NCBI GenBank assembly: GCA_905235335.1
Contig: CAJOKZ010000007.1
Coordinates: 1 to 33,366, forward strand
Length of the DNA stretch: 33,366 bases
Direction: 5' to 3'
From: an uncultured Succiniclasticum sp.
GTDB taxonomy: Bacteria; Bacillota; Negativicutes; Acidaminococcales; Acidaminococcaceae
Both the position numbers and the translations under genes were made by a program. The stretch's first letter is position 1; each line of letters begins with the position of its first letter. This document shows positions 15,303-22,727 of the stretch, piece after piece. The notes under the pieces are model-generated. The model had not been told where the DNA came from and ran no database searches. It saw only the letters and a program-made list of their open reading frames with translations.

Positions 15303-15989
15303 GTGGCTGGAGCATTATTTCCCGTAAAAATCATCGGGCATATCCGAACCGATTTTTCCAGCAAGTTCGGTGTGCCCCGGCAGAGCGGTATCGTGGACGC
15401 ACTGGAAGCGAGGATTGAATTTGAAAAAGAATTTGCGCAGCCGGAAGCTTTTCGGGGTCTGGAAGGCTTTTCCCATCTTTGGATCATATGGCAGTTTTCA
15501 GAAGCCTTGCGGAATAACTGGTCCGCTACGGTGCGCCCTCCGCGCCTGGGAGGCAATACAAGGGTAGGGGTGTTTGCCACCCGTTCCCCGTTCCGCCCCA
15601 ATGCCATCGGCCTGTCGTCGGTTAAAATTCAAAAGATTGAATGGGATACGCCGAAAGGACCGGTACTCCATGTCCGCGGCGCAGATTTGATGGACGGCAC
15701 GCCAATACTGGATATAAAACCGTATCTGGCTTATGCGGATTCCCATCCGGAGGCAGTGGACGGATTTGCGGAACAAACCGCTTTTCAAAAGTTGAACGTA
15801 CATTTTCCGGAGCCTTTGCTGGCGAAGATTCCCATGGATAAGAGAGACGCTTTGCTTGGTGTACTGGGAGAAAATCCGGCACCGCAGTATCAGAAAGACC
15901 CGGAACGCATATACGGGTTCGGATTTGCGGGAAAAGAAGTACGTTTCCGTGTAAAGGACAATGACCTGACGGTGGTTGAAGTGGAATGA
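15303..15989 (+). CDS. trmO: tRNA (N6-threonylcarbamoyladenosine(37)-N6)-methyltransferase TrmO
   Basis: SAM-dependent enzyme that methylates t6A37 in threonine tRNAs. The 228-residue protein shows the UPF0066/YaeB fold signatures: IGHIRTDFSSKFGVPRQ near the N-terminus, EGFSHLWIIWQF, the hallmark ATRSPFRPNAIGLSSV, and GADLMDGTPILDIKPYL. The C-terminal extension with a DPERIYGF-like segment is also usual in bacterial TrmO. The start codon is a GTG at 15303 preceded by AGAGG; no ATG offers a better start. The 313 bases before it contain the interleaved-repeat region. Confidence 0.92.
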   Translation: MAGALFPVKIIGHIRTDFSSKFGVPRQSGIVDALEARIEFEKEFAQPEAFRGLEGFSHLWIIWQFSEALRNNWSATVRPPRLGGNTRVGVFATRSPFRPNAIGLSSVKIQKIEWDTPKGPVLHVRGADLMDGTPILDIKPYLAYADSHPEAVDGFAEQTAFQKLNVHFPEPLLAKIPMDKRDALLGVLGENPAPQYQKDPERIYGFGFAGKEVRFRVKDNDLTVVEVE

Positions 15990-16093
15990 TCAATAAAGGT
16001 GCAGAGCATGGACTCTGATCATGCCCTGACTCCGTCTGTTTCGGTAAGAATGGATTTTTCTGTGTGACGAAGCGGGCTGCCGGCCTGAAGATA

Positions 16094-16122
16094 TGTACAA
16101 ATCCCTGAACGTTTGCTATAAT
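16094..16122 (+). promoter_or_regulatory. Promoter of the thioesterase gene cluster
   Basis: TGTACA (16094-16099), 17-base spacer, and TATAAT (16117-16122) with an upstream TGC, so an extended -10 as well. It probably drives 16170 to at least 18508. Confidence 0.7.
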
Positions 16123-16169
16123 ATAATGTATGTTTTATTAATTTCCGATTTATGTTTCCAGGAGGTTTT

Positions 16170-16592
16170 ATGATAGCGATACGTGACAGGGTCAGGTTTG
16201 AGGAAACAGACCTGATGGCTGTGGTATATCATTCCCGATACCTGCCCTGGATGGAGATGGGAAGGGTCGCTTACCTGCGGGCATGCGGTGTGGATCTGAA
16301 CCGGATGATGGATGACGGTATCCTGTTTCCCATACGGGAGGTCAGCGTAAAATACAAGCATTCCGCCCGTTTTGACGATGAGTATGAAGTACAGACGACA
16401 ATGCGGGAATTCAATAAGGCAAAGATGGTCTTTGCGTATACGGTTGTGGATGTAAAAACCGGTACCGTGTTTGTGGAAGGTACGACTACCAACGTGTTTA
16501 CGGATAAAAGCGGAAAGATTCTCCGTCTGCCGAAGGACTGGTTTGAAAAAATTGATGCCGTGTACCAGCAGGAAAAGGCGGGGAAAAGGTGA
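16170..16592 (+). CDS. Acyl-CoA thioesterase, YbgC/4HBT type
   Basis: A 140-residue hotdog-fold protein. The family active-site segment is clear: FEETDLMAVVYHSRYLPWME, with the catalytic aspartate of the YbgC/4-hydroxybenzoyl-CoA thioesterase group (D in EETD) and the VVYHSRYL that follows. It should hydrolyse short or aromatic acyl-CoA esters; the substrate cannot be told. The start is ATG 16170 behind AGGAGG; an in-frame ATG at 16152 lies before that site and is less likely. It is the first gene of a run of closely spaced genes, and its stop overlaps the GTG of a 34-codon ORF. Confidence 0.88.
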   Translation: MIAIRDRVRFEETDLMAVVYHSRYLPWMEMGRVAYLRACGVDLNRMMDDGILFPIREVSVKYKHSARFDDEYEVQTTMREFNKAKMVFAYTVVDVKTGTVFVEGTTTNVFTDKSGKILRLPKDWFEKIDAVYQQEKAGKR

Positions 16593-16693
16593 CGGAAGAA
16601 CCACAGTCACAGCCGGGGCGTAAAGTCCTGATGAAGCAGCCGGGGCGGGTCCGGCTGAAAGCAGATACAGAGGTGTGTATTGATGGATTATGA
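16589..16693 (+). CDS. Possible 34-residue coupled small protein
   Basis: A GTG at 16589 overlaps the thioesterase stop (GTGA) behind a purine-rich GGGGAAAAGG. The frame runs 34 codons and ends at 16691-16693, overlapping the start of the next gene by 11 bases. The peptide is basic and contains two similar units, QPGRKVLMK and QPGRVRLK. It resembles no family I know. Coupling at both ends is what makes it worth listing; it may equally be a spacer with no product. Confidence 0.3.
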   Translation: MTEEPQSQPGRKVLMKQPGRVRLKADTEVCIDGL

Positions 16694-17324
16694 AATTATA
16701 CCTGTACCTACGCGTATCCTTACATCCCGTGATGATATCGTGGATGCAGTAAAGGAATACGGGAAAGGAAAGTTTGGACCGAATGATGTGATCTGTGCGG
16801 CAGAAAGTGTGGTGGCCATTACTCAGGGAATGGCGAAACGCTGCGAGGAATTTAAGCCTGGTTTTCTGGCGAAGACACTTTGTCACTTCTTCCCTTCTTA
16901 CGGCAGCATCAGCGGCTGGTACTGCATGCAGGCACTGATCGATACGGAAAGCAACGGAAAAGTATTGTGGGCATTTATTGTGGGCGCGCTGACTAAGCTG
17001 CTGGGCAAAAAAGGTGTGTTCTATCAGATGGCGGGATATCAGGCGCGGTTGATTGATGATGTGACCGGTACCATGCCGCCCTATGACAAACACATTGTTT
17101 ACGGGCCGAAGGATCCTTTTCGGGTCGTGAAAGAAATGAAAGAAGCCTGCGGTGTATATGGCGCGGTCATTGCAGATGTGAACGACCTGAAACGGGCGGC
17201 CATCATTGGTTGGACGGAGGGGGTGGATCCGGATGAGGTTTCCCGGATCCTGATCGATAATCCATTCGGCAACGCAAGCCAGAAGACGCCGATCTGTATC
17301 ATTAGAAATTATCATAAGGCTTGA
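16683..17324 (+). CDS. Coenzyme F420-0:L-glutamate ligase (CofE)-like protein
   Basis: A 213-residue protein resembling the CofE family. Supporting segments are the N-terminal IPVPTRILTSRDDIVDAV, DVICAAESVVAITQG, and the late GAVIADVNDLKRAAIIG, which matches the conserved metal/nucleotide region of CofE. Most bacteria of this kind are not known to make F420, and no other F420 genes are in the window, so the true substrate may be another amide or glutamylation target. The start ATG 16683 follows AGAGGTG; a TTG one codon earlier is possible. It is part of the cluster starting at 16170. Confidence 0.72.
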   Translation: MDYEIIPVPTRILTSRDDIVDAVKEYGKGKFGPNDVICAAESVVAITQGMAKRCEEFKPGFLAKTLCHFFPSYGSISGWYCMQALIDTESNGKVLWAFIVGALTKLLGKKGVFYQMAGYQARLIDDVTGTMPPYDKHIVYGPKDPFRVVKEMKEACGVYGAVIADVNDLKRAAIIGWTEGVDPDEVSRILIDNPFGNASQKTPICIIRNYHKA

Positions 17325-17338
17325 CGGAGGGACAGGAT

Positions 17339-17869
17339 ATGATCATAGTGGGAGCAATACTGGCAGCAGCCGTACTGGTCATCTTGTTCACGCTGCGCCT
17401 GATCTCTGCCCATGCGGCGGCAGATAAGCAGCTGGTATTCTGCAGGGAGAAGCGGACGCAGGCAGAGCTTGTTTCAAAGTCTGATGAAAAGATTGAATTC
17501 AGTATTGATGTGCCGTATGCGAACAAGAGCCGGAACGAAGGGATATTTCTGGATGCCTTTGTGCGCATCTATCTTCCGGACGAGCAGTATAACGGAGTCT
17601 TGTTGCGTGGGCGGGTGAATCATCCACAGGCACCCCGTACGGACGATTACTTTGAAGCGCGACTGGTGCCGCCGGGAGAAGAGGGATATCTGACCGTGAC
17701 GTTTGAGGCGACGCCGCGTAACGGTAAAAAGACGGCGGAAGAAGCCATTCTTGGCATGCCGGACGTGGAAGTGGCTCTGTATGTGGAGCGCAGGGGCCGT
17801 ATGGAACTGTTCCATAACAAGGAAAATATTTTGCTCACAAGAGAAGAACTGCAGAAGATGGCAGAATAA
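17339..17869 (+). CDS. Membrane-anchored protein of unknown function
   Basis: A 176-residue protein with one N-terminal hydrophobic segment (about residues 2-24: IIVGAILAAAVLVILFTLRL) and a soluble domain of about 150 residues rich in beta-type segments (IEFSIDVPYANKS, LDAFVRIYLPDE, GYLTVTFEATP, VEVALYVERRG). The layout suggests an Ig-like or beta-sandwich domain held at the membrane outer or inner face. I do not recognise a family. Start ATG 17339 lies behind GGAGGG, 14 bases after the CofE-like gene, so it belongs to the same transcript. rdgB follows after 48 bases. Confidence 0.75.
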   Translation: MIIVGAILAAAVLVILFTLRLISAHAAADKQLVFCREKRTQAELVSKSDEKIEFSIDVPYANKSRNEGIFLDAFVRIYLPDEQYNGVLLRGRVNHPQAPRTDDYFEARLVPPGEEGYLTVTFEATPRNGKKTAEEAILGMPDVEVALYVERRGRMELFHNKENILLTREELQKMAE

Positions 17870-17917
17870 AACCGGGTCCCCACAGGATCCGTTATGGTTT
17901 GATACAGGAGCGATGAC

Positions 17918-18508
17918 ATGGAAACACTGGTGATTGCGACATCCAACCAGGGCAAGCTGGATGAATTCAAAGAAATGTTTAAAGATGTGCCGGTCACATT
18001 GAAATGCCTGACAGATTATCCGCAGATGGTTCCTCCCAATGAAAACGGACGAACCTTTGCTGCCAATGCGAAGATCAAAGCGATGTATTATGCAAGAAAT
18101 TTGAAGGAATACTGCCTGGCAGATGACAGCGGCCTGGAAGTGAAAGCCCTTGACGGAGCACCCGGTGTGCGGAGCGCACGGTTTGCCGGGGAGGAAGCGA
18201 CGGACCGGGAAAACAATGATTTGCTCCTGCAGCAGATGAAGTTCCAAATTTCCAGAACCTGCCGGTTCCGGTGCGCTCTTGCCGTTTCAAACCCTAACGG
18301 GAAAATTGTGGCGGAGGCAGACGGAAGCTGTGAAGGTATGCTTTTGCATGAGCCTTTGGGAGACAACGGGTTTGGATATGATCCCTTGTTCTGGTCCACG
18401 GAACTGCACAAAGGGATGGGGGAGGCTACCGCAGATGAAAAAAACCGGATCAGTCATCGCGGCAAGGCGGTGAAAAAGCTGATCTCCAACTGGAAGAAAA
18501 TCAAGTGA
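17918..18508 (+). CDS. rdgB: XTP/dITP diphosphatase (non-canonical purine NTP pyrophosphatase)
   Basis: Removes dITP, XTP and ITP from the nucleotide pool by hydrolysis to monophosphate. The 196-residue protein has the HAM1/RdgB signatures: IATSNQGKLDEFKEMF (6-21), the general-base LADDSGLEV, the substrate loop GDNGFGYDPLF and the C-terminal SHRGKAV. Between these, GAPGVRSARFAG is also standard. CAGGAG precedes ATG 17918. In many Firmicutes rdgB is followed by a YfcE/MJ0936-type phosphoesterase, as here. Confidence 0.95.
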   Translation: METLVIATSNQGKLDEFKEMFKDVPVTLKCLTDYPQMVPPNENGRTFAANAKIKAMYYARNLKEYCLADDSGLEVKALDGAPGVRSARFAGEEATDRENNDLLLQQMKFQISRTCRFRCALAVSNPNGKIVAEADGSCEGMLLHEPLGDNGFGYDPLFWSTELHKGMGEATADEKNRISHRGKAVKKLISNWKKIK

Positions 18509-18654
18509 CCAAAATTTATTCCCCTTTGTATACTTGTCGTGCTTTATGCAAATACGGAAGAGCCTCCTGTCATGGCAGCCGGCTTTTGCGGCATGCAGAA
18601 GCTGATTGAGGAAGAGGAAATTCAAATTTAAGGAGAATCGAAACACAGCAGACC

Positions 18655-19143
18655 ATGAAAATAGGAATAATCAGTGATACACACGGAAGTATTCCCGCAA
18701 TCCGCAGGGTACTGGCGGTCGCGCCGCCGGTGGAATGCTGGATCCATTGCGGCGATTTTGCAGCAGATGCCAATACGCTGCATAATATGACGGGGCAGAA
18801 GGTGTATGCCGTCTGCGGAAACTGTGATGCCATGCGCGGGCACACAGAAGCAAAACCCGATTGTTACCTGCGGCTGGAGGGTTTCAGGGTATGGATCACC
18901 CACGGGCATCTGTATATGGATAAGACGAGACAGATTGCGGAACTGGCCCGCTGGGCTCAGGAACTTGATCAGGATATCGTGATTTTCGGTCATACCCATG
19001 TCCGGATTTTTACCCAGATAAACGGGATATGGCTTTTGAATCCCGGCAGCCCGTCGCGACCCAGGGAAGAAAGTCATGCCGGATTTGTTGTCCTTACCCT
19101 GAATCAGGGACAGATGCCGGCCGTGGAATTTATAGAAGTTTGA
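18655..19143 (+). CDS. YfcE/MJ0936-type metallophosphoesterase
   Basis: A 162-residue calcineurin-like phosphodiesterase. Metal ligands are visible in order: D8 and H10 in ISDTHG, D in HCGDF, N in CGNCD, H in THGH and the GHTH pair in IFGHTHVRIF. Length fits the stand-alone YfcE group, which cleaves phosphodiester bonds in small model substrates; the natural substrate is unknown. It follows rdgB, a common arrangement. The only AAGGAG (18630-18635) is about 20 bases before ATG 18655, unusually far, and no in-frame start lies closer. A short frame of 19 codons (18572-18631) ends at that site but is not supported as a gene. Confidence 0.9.
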   Translation: MKIGIISDTHGSIPAIRRVLAVAPPVECWIHCGDFAADANTLHNMTGQKVYAVCGNCDAMRGHTEAKPDCYLRLEGFRVWITHGHLYMDKTRQIAELARWAQELDQDIVIFGHTHVRIFTQINGIWLLNPGSPSRPREESHAGFVVLTLNQGQMPAVEFIEV

Positions 19144-19217
19144 AACATTTCGGTTTTAGAGGGAAAACACAAAGAAAAAATAATTAGGGCATAGGAATGA
19201 AAGCTGCAGATTGTTAT

Positions 19218-19245
19218 TTGCGACATTTGCACGAGCATGTATTAT
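19218..19245 (+). promoter_or_regulatory. Possible promoter of the fumarase operon
   Basis: TTGCGA (19218-19223), 16-base spacer, TATTAT (19240-19245), 23 bases before ATG 19269. Confidence 0.4.
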
Positions 19246-19268
19246 TGCAGACGAGGAGGGATACCAAC

Positions 19269-20114
19269 ATGCGCGAGATTGACGTCAAAGAAGTAACAAA
19301 GGCTGTTGCGGGCTGCTGTATCGATTCCTGTAACAACTTGCCGGAAGAGGTACTGGAAAAGCTGCAGGATTTCCGTAAGCAAGAGGTTTCACCTTTGGGA
19401 TGCCAGGTATTGGATACGATTATCGAAAACGCTAAGCTGGCTGCAAAAAAGCAGGTACCGTTATGCCAGGATACCGGTCTGACTGTCGTTTATATCGACA
19501 TTGGGCAGGACGTGCATTTTATCGGCGGAGACCTGTGGGATGCCATCCACGCCGGTGTTGCGAAAGGATATACCGAAGGGTATCTCCGGAAGTCTTCTGT
19601 GGATGATCCTGTTTTCCAGCGTAAAAACACACAGGATAATACACCGGCGATCATCCATTGCCGTATTGTGCCGGGGGAAAATGTGCATATCGTTGTACTT
19701 CCCAAAGGCTGCGGAAGCGAAAACATGTCCCAGCTGCGCATGCTGAAACCCGCCGACGGGTTGGAAGGCATCATGAATTTTGTGCTGGAAGCTGTCCGTA
19801 CTGCCGGTCCTAATCCCTGTCCTCCGGTAACGGTGGGTGTGGGTATAGGAGGTAATGCGGAGAAGGCTACGGAACTGGCAAAATACGCCCTGGCCCGTAA
19901 AATTGGCAACCATAATGCCAATCCTGAGTATGCCAGATTAGAAGAAGAACTGTTGCAAATGGTCAACAGGACAGGGGTAGGACCTGCAGGGTTAGGCGGC
20001 AGGACGACTGCCCTGGCAGTCAATGTGGAATATGCTCCGACTCATATCGGCGGTCTGCCCTGCGCAGTTATCTTCAACTGCCATGCTGCTCGCCGTTCCG
20101 AAGCGACTATTTGA
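19269..20114 (+). CDS. Fumarate hydratase class I, alpha subunit
   Basis: Catalytic Fe-S subunit that, with the beta subunit encoded next, interconverts fumarate and L-malate. The 281-residue protein has the likely [4Fe-4S] ligands C66 in PLCQDTG, C184 in GPNPCPPVTVG and C271 in FNCHAARR; their spacing agrees with that of E. coli FumA as I remember it. KGCGSENMS and GVGIGGNAEKA are also family features. L(+)-tartrate dehydratase (TtdA) is the close alternative, but a two-subunit fumarase is the common form in succinate/propionate-producing anaerobes. Start ATG 19269 follows GAGGAGGGA; an upstream in-frame ATG at 19197 has no comparable site. Confidence 0.9.
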   Translation: MREIDVKEVTKAVAGCCIDSCNNLPEEVLEKLQDFRKQEVSPLGCQVLDTIIENAKLAAKKQVPLCQDTGLTVVYIDIGQDVHFIGGDLWDAIHAGVAKGYTEGYLRKSSVDDPVFQRKNTQDNTPAIIHCRIVPGENVHIVVLPKGCGSENMSQLRMLKPADGLEGIMNFVLEAVRTAGPNPCPPVTVGVGIGGNAEKATELAKYALARKIGNHNANPEYARLEEELLQMVNRTGVGPAGLGGRTTALAVNVEYAPTHIGGLPCAVIFNCHAARRSEATI

Positions 20115-20126
20115 GGAGGAAATATC

Positions 20127-20693
20127 ATGAGTGAGATTAAATATATTACGACTCCGCTGACGGAAGAAACCGTTAAGAATCTGCATGCCGGTGATTTTGT
20201 GCGGATCACCGGTCCTATCTATACAGCCCGTGACGCAGCCCACAAGCGCATGTATGAAGCGCTGGGTCGCGGGGAAGGCCTGCCTTTTGATGTTAAGGAC
20301 AATGTGATTTATTATGTCGGACCGACCCCCGCCAAACCCGGTGAGGTTGTCGGCAGCGCCGGCCCAACCACCAGCGGCCGTATGGACAAATATACTCCTG
20401 CCATGATTGAACAAGGCATGAAGGGGATGATTGGAAAAGGCTTCCGTAACGGAGATGTGGTGGAAGCCTGCAAAAAACATCATGCTGTTTACCTTGTTGC
20501 CATCGGTGGCACCGCGGCGGTGATTTCCCAGTCCATCCGCAGTGAAGAGATGGTGGCCTACGAAGATCTGGGGCCGGAAGCTATCCGTCGTTACGATGTG
20601 GTGGATTTTCCTGCCATCGTAGGTATTGATATTGAAGGCAACGATGTTTATAAACTGGAGATTAGCAAATACAGGGAATTTTTGAACAAATAA
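20127..20693 (+). CDS. Fumarate hydratase class I, beta subunit
   Basis: The 188-residue partner of the alpha subunit encoded 12 bases upstream. It opens with the typical ITTPLTEETVKNLHAGD, has RITGPIYTARDAAHKRM, the GPTPAKPGEVVGSAGPTTS loop and GTAAVISQSI, all hallmarks of the C-terminal fumarase/TtdB domain. The ribosome binding site GAGGAGG is strong. Together the two make malate from fumarate or the reverse in the reductive branch of anaerobic metabolism. Confidence 0.92.
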   Translation: MSEIKYITTPLTEETVKNLHAGDFVRITGPIYTARDAAHKRMYEALGRGEGLPFDVKDNVIYYVGPTPAKPGEVVGSAGPTTSGRMDKYTPAMIEQGMKGMIGKGFRNGDVVEACKKHHAVYLVAIGGTAAVISQSIRSEEMVAYEDLGPEAIRRYDVVDFPAIVGIDIEGNDVYKLEISKYREFLNK

Positions 20694-20715
20694 CAGCATC
20701 GCGGAGGTGTTCTGC

Positions 20716-21366
20716 TTGCATCAGGCGGAAAAATATATCAAAGAGGTTGTGGAACAGGTCGGGAATCCTTCCTATATGCAGGATTTCCTGGACAGGGGGA
20801 AGGATAAGCAGGCAATTGCCGCTGTTGCGAAAAAGCTGCAGGAGTTCACGGAGAATATGTCATTGCTGCAGCCCATCGCCGTCAAGGGTTTTGTGGTTCC
20901 GTCCGGATCCCTGATGCTGTATCAGTACCTGATGGAAGATATTGATGCTGCGGAGGGGATGCTGCGGGAAGATTGTGAGAGTCAGGTCCTGCCTGAGGAG
21001 CACAGGGAAGAGATGCAGAAACGTGTCGGGATAGTAAGACGCCGCATGACGGAGATGATAGAATCCCTTTTATCCCAGCATATTGCTGACCAGATAGAGC
21101 ATCGTACAGATGAAAAGGCGGCTCAGTCTGCCATTCGGGAACAGGGGTTTCTGCCCCTCTACGTTGATGAAAAGACCATGGGAATTGTCTATAACACGCT
21201 GACGCTTCAGCTGCTGCTAGATCGTTTCAATCTGCTTTTTGAGGGGGTTTTTGATCCCATGGATCAGGAAACCGTTAAATCTGTTATGACTAATGTGTTG
21301 GTCCCGTATTGGAAAGGGCATGCCCAAGGCATTTTGTTTTCAATGGAAAAAGAAAATCCGGCCTGA
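20716..21366 (+). CDS. Conserved hypothetical protein following the fumarase genes
   Basis: A soluble, acidic, mostly helical protein of about 216 residues that I do not recognise. It has no signal peptide or membrane segment. It begins best at TTG 20716, spaced seven bases from GGAGGTG; a GTG at 20707 overlaps that site. It follows the fumarase beta gene by 22 bases and likely shares its transcript. The stop codon lies in the loop of a perfect 10-bp hairpin, so the gene and operon end together. Confidence 0.72.
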   Translation: MHQAEKYIKEVVEQVGNPSYMQDFLDRGKDKQAIAAVAKKLQEFTENMSLLQPIAVKGFVVPSGSLMLYQYLMEDIDAAEGMLREDCESQVLPEEHREEMQKRVGIVRRRMTEMIESLLSQHIADQIEHRTDEKAAQSAIREQGFLPLYVDEKTMGIVYNTLTLQLLLDRFNLLFEGVFDPMDQETVKSVMTNVLVPYWKGHAQGILFSMEKENPA

Positions 21367-21380
21367 AAGCCGGATTTTAA
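21353..21380 (+). terminator. Terminator overlapping the stop codon
   Basis: A perfect 10-bp stem (21353-21362 with 21369-21378) carries the TGA stop of the preceding gene (21364-21366) in its six-base loop. The stem ends in T4, and its A4 side could also serve - strand transcription. Confidence 0.7.
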
Positions 21381-21403
21381 CAATCTTTGTTAGTAGAGTA
21401 ACC

Positions 21404-21438
21404 GGCCGGGCGGATTTGAATCTACCCGGTATTTTTTT
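21404..21438 (+). terminator. Second tandem terminator
   Basis: Bases 21406-21414 pair with 21421-21429 (eight of nine), loop of six, then T7. The rest of 21439-21524 shows only a 5-bp hairpin (21518-21522 with 21529-21533) at the end of the converging gene. Confidence 0.7.
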
Positions 21439-21524
21439 ATGGTTTGGCATTTGCGTTGACGGGCATCCGTATGACCTGACGGGTCTGTACAATGATTTGC
21501 AAAATGCAGTAATATAGGCCGGAT

Positions 21525-22718
21525 TCAACCGGCTGTCCCGTATACGATCCGGCGATATCCGTCAGGATCGGTGTCTCCTTCGGTATTGATCAGGAGGATC
21601 ACCGAATTTTCTGTAATACCGAACCGTTTTCGCAGGGACGGGTTCTGCAGGATGCGGATGGCAAGTCCCAATGTGACCGCACCGGATTCCCCGGAGATAA
21701 CCGCGGGATCGTTTCCGGCAGGATGGGCATATGCTTTCATCCCTTCTTCGGCAATCCGGTCATCGCAGGCACAGAAGAAAGACGCGCGATCCCGCATGAT
21801 TTGCCAGGTGGTTTTGCAGGGGGTCCCGCAGTTGAGGCCTGCCATGATGGTTTGGGAATTACCGGGCAGGGAATGGATCTGGCCGTCGCCGTTTCTGATG
21901 GAGTGATAGACACAGGCAGCCTGGGAAGGCTCTGCGATTGTAATGAAAGGTGGTCTGTCCTGATAATGGTCCAGCAGATAACTCATCACGCCTCCTGCCA
22001 TGGCGCCGACTCCTGCCTGTAAAAATACATGGGTGGGCTGCAGATCCTTCAACTGGTCTGTAATCTCTCTGGCGATAGTCAGATATCCTTTGATGATCCA
22101 ATCCGGGATTTTCTCGTAGCCGTCCCAGGCTGTGTCCTGTATCAGGATCCAGCCGTTCCGGGCGGCCATATCTTTTGCATGGAGAACCGTTCTGTCATAA
22201 TTCAGGTCGGTAATGAAAGCACTTGCGGTTCCGGCCCTTTCAATCGCCAGTCTACGGGCTTCGACGGAACCGGCAGGCATATACACCGTGGCCTTGCAGC
22301 CGAAAAGTTTTGCCGCCCAGGAAACCCCCTTGCCGTGGTTTCCGTCTGTTGCGGTGACAAAATGAATCCTGCTGCACTGCTGCCGCACAACTTTTTCCTG
22401 AAAGTCACGATACCCGGTTTTTGCAGGATCCAGACCCAGCTGTTCACACAGAATCCGAAACATGGCATAGCTTCCGCCGAGCCCTTTAAAGGCGTTCAGG
22501 CCGAAGCGGGAGGATTCATCTTTCACTGCGATGCTGCGCACATGAAGCCGTGAGGATAATTCCTTCAGAAAATGCAGTTTGGTTGCGGAATAGGATGGGA
22601 GGCTGTTGTGAAACCGCATGGAGTCCAGTCCGTCCGCTTCTGTGAATTTTGGCGCGGTTCCCGGTTTTATTTTATTGACGAGTATGGAAATAGCGTCTGC
22701 AGTAAGGTCTTCCATCAT
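21525..22718 (-). CDS. dpaL: Diaminopropionate ammonia-lyase
   Basis: PLP enzyme that splits 2,3-diaminopropionate to pyruvate and ammonia. The 397-residue protein has the fold-type II PLP lysine K78 in RFGLNAFKGLGGSYA, the VTATDGNHGKGVSWAA loop, FLQAGVGAMAGGV as phosphate-binding glycine loop, and the C-terminal ISGESGAVTLGLA. These match DpaL/YgeX closely; threonine and serine dehydratases differ around the lysine. It is the third gene of a - strand trio, ten bases after the ATP-grasp gene. Two adjacent ATG codons (22718 and 22715) are possible starts behind AAGGA. Its usual ygeX neighbours (ygeY, ygeW) are absent. Confidence 0.9.
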   Translation of the reverse strand: MMEDLTADAISILVNKIKPGTAPKFTEADGLDSMRFHNSLPSYSATKLHFLKELSSRLHVRSIAVKDESSRFGLNAFKGLGGSYAMFRILCEQLGLDPAKTGYRDFQEKVVRQQCSRIHFVTATDGNHGKGVSWAAKLFGCKATVYMPAGSVEARRLAIERAGTASAFITDLNYDRTVLHAKDMAARNGWILIQDTAWDGYEKIPDWIIKGYLTIAREITDQLKDLQPTHVFLQAGVGAMAGGVMSYLLDHYQDRPPFITIAEPSQAACVYHSIRNGDGQIHSLPGNSQTIMAGLNCGTPCKTTWQIMRDRASFFCACDDRIAEEGMKAYAHPAGNDPAVISGESGAVTLGLAIRILQNPSLRKRFGITENSVILLINTEGDTDPDGYRRIVYGTAG

Positions 22719-22727
22719 GCATCCTTG

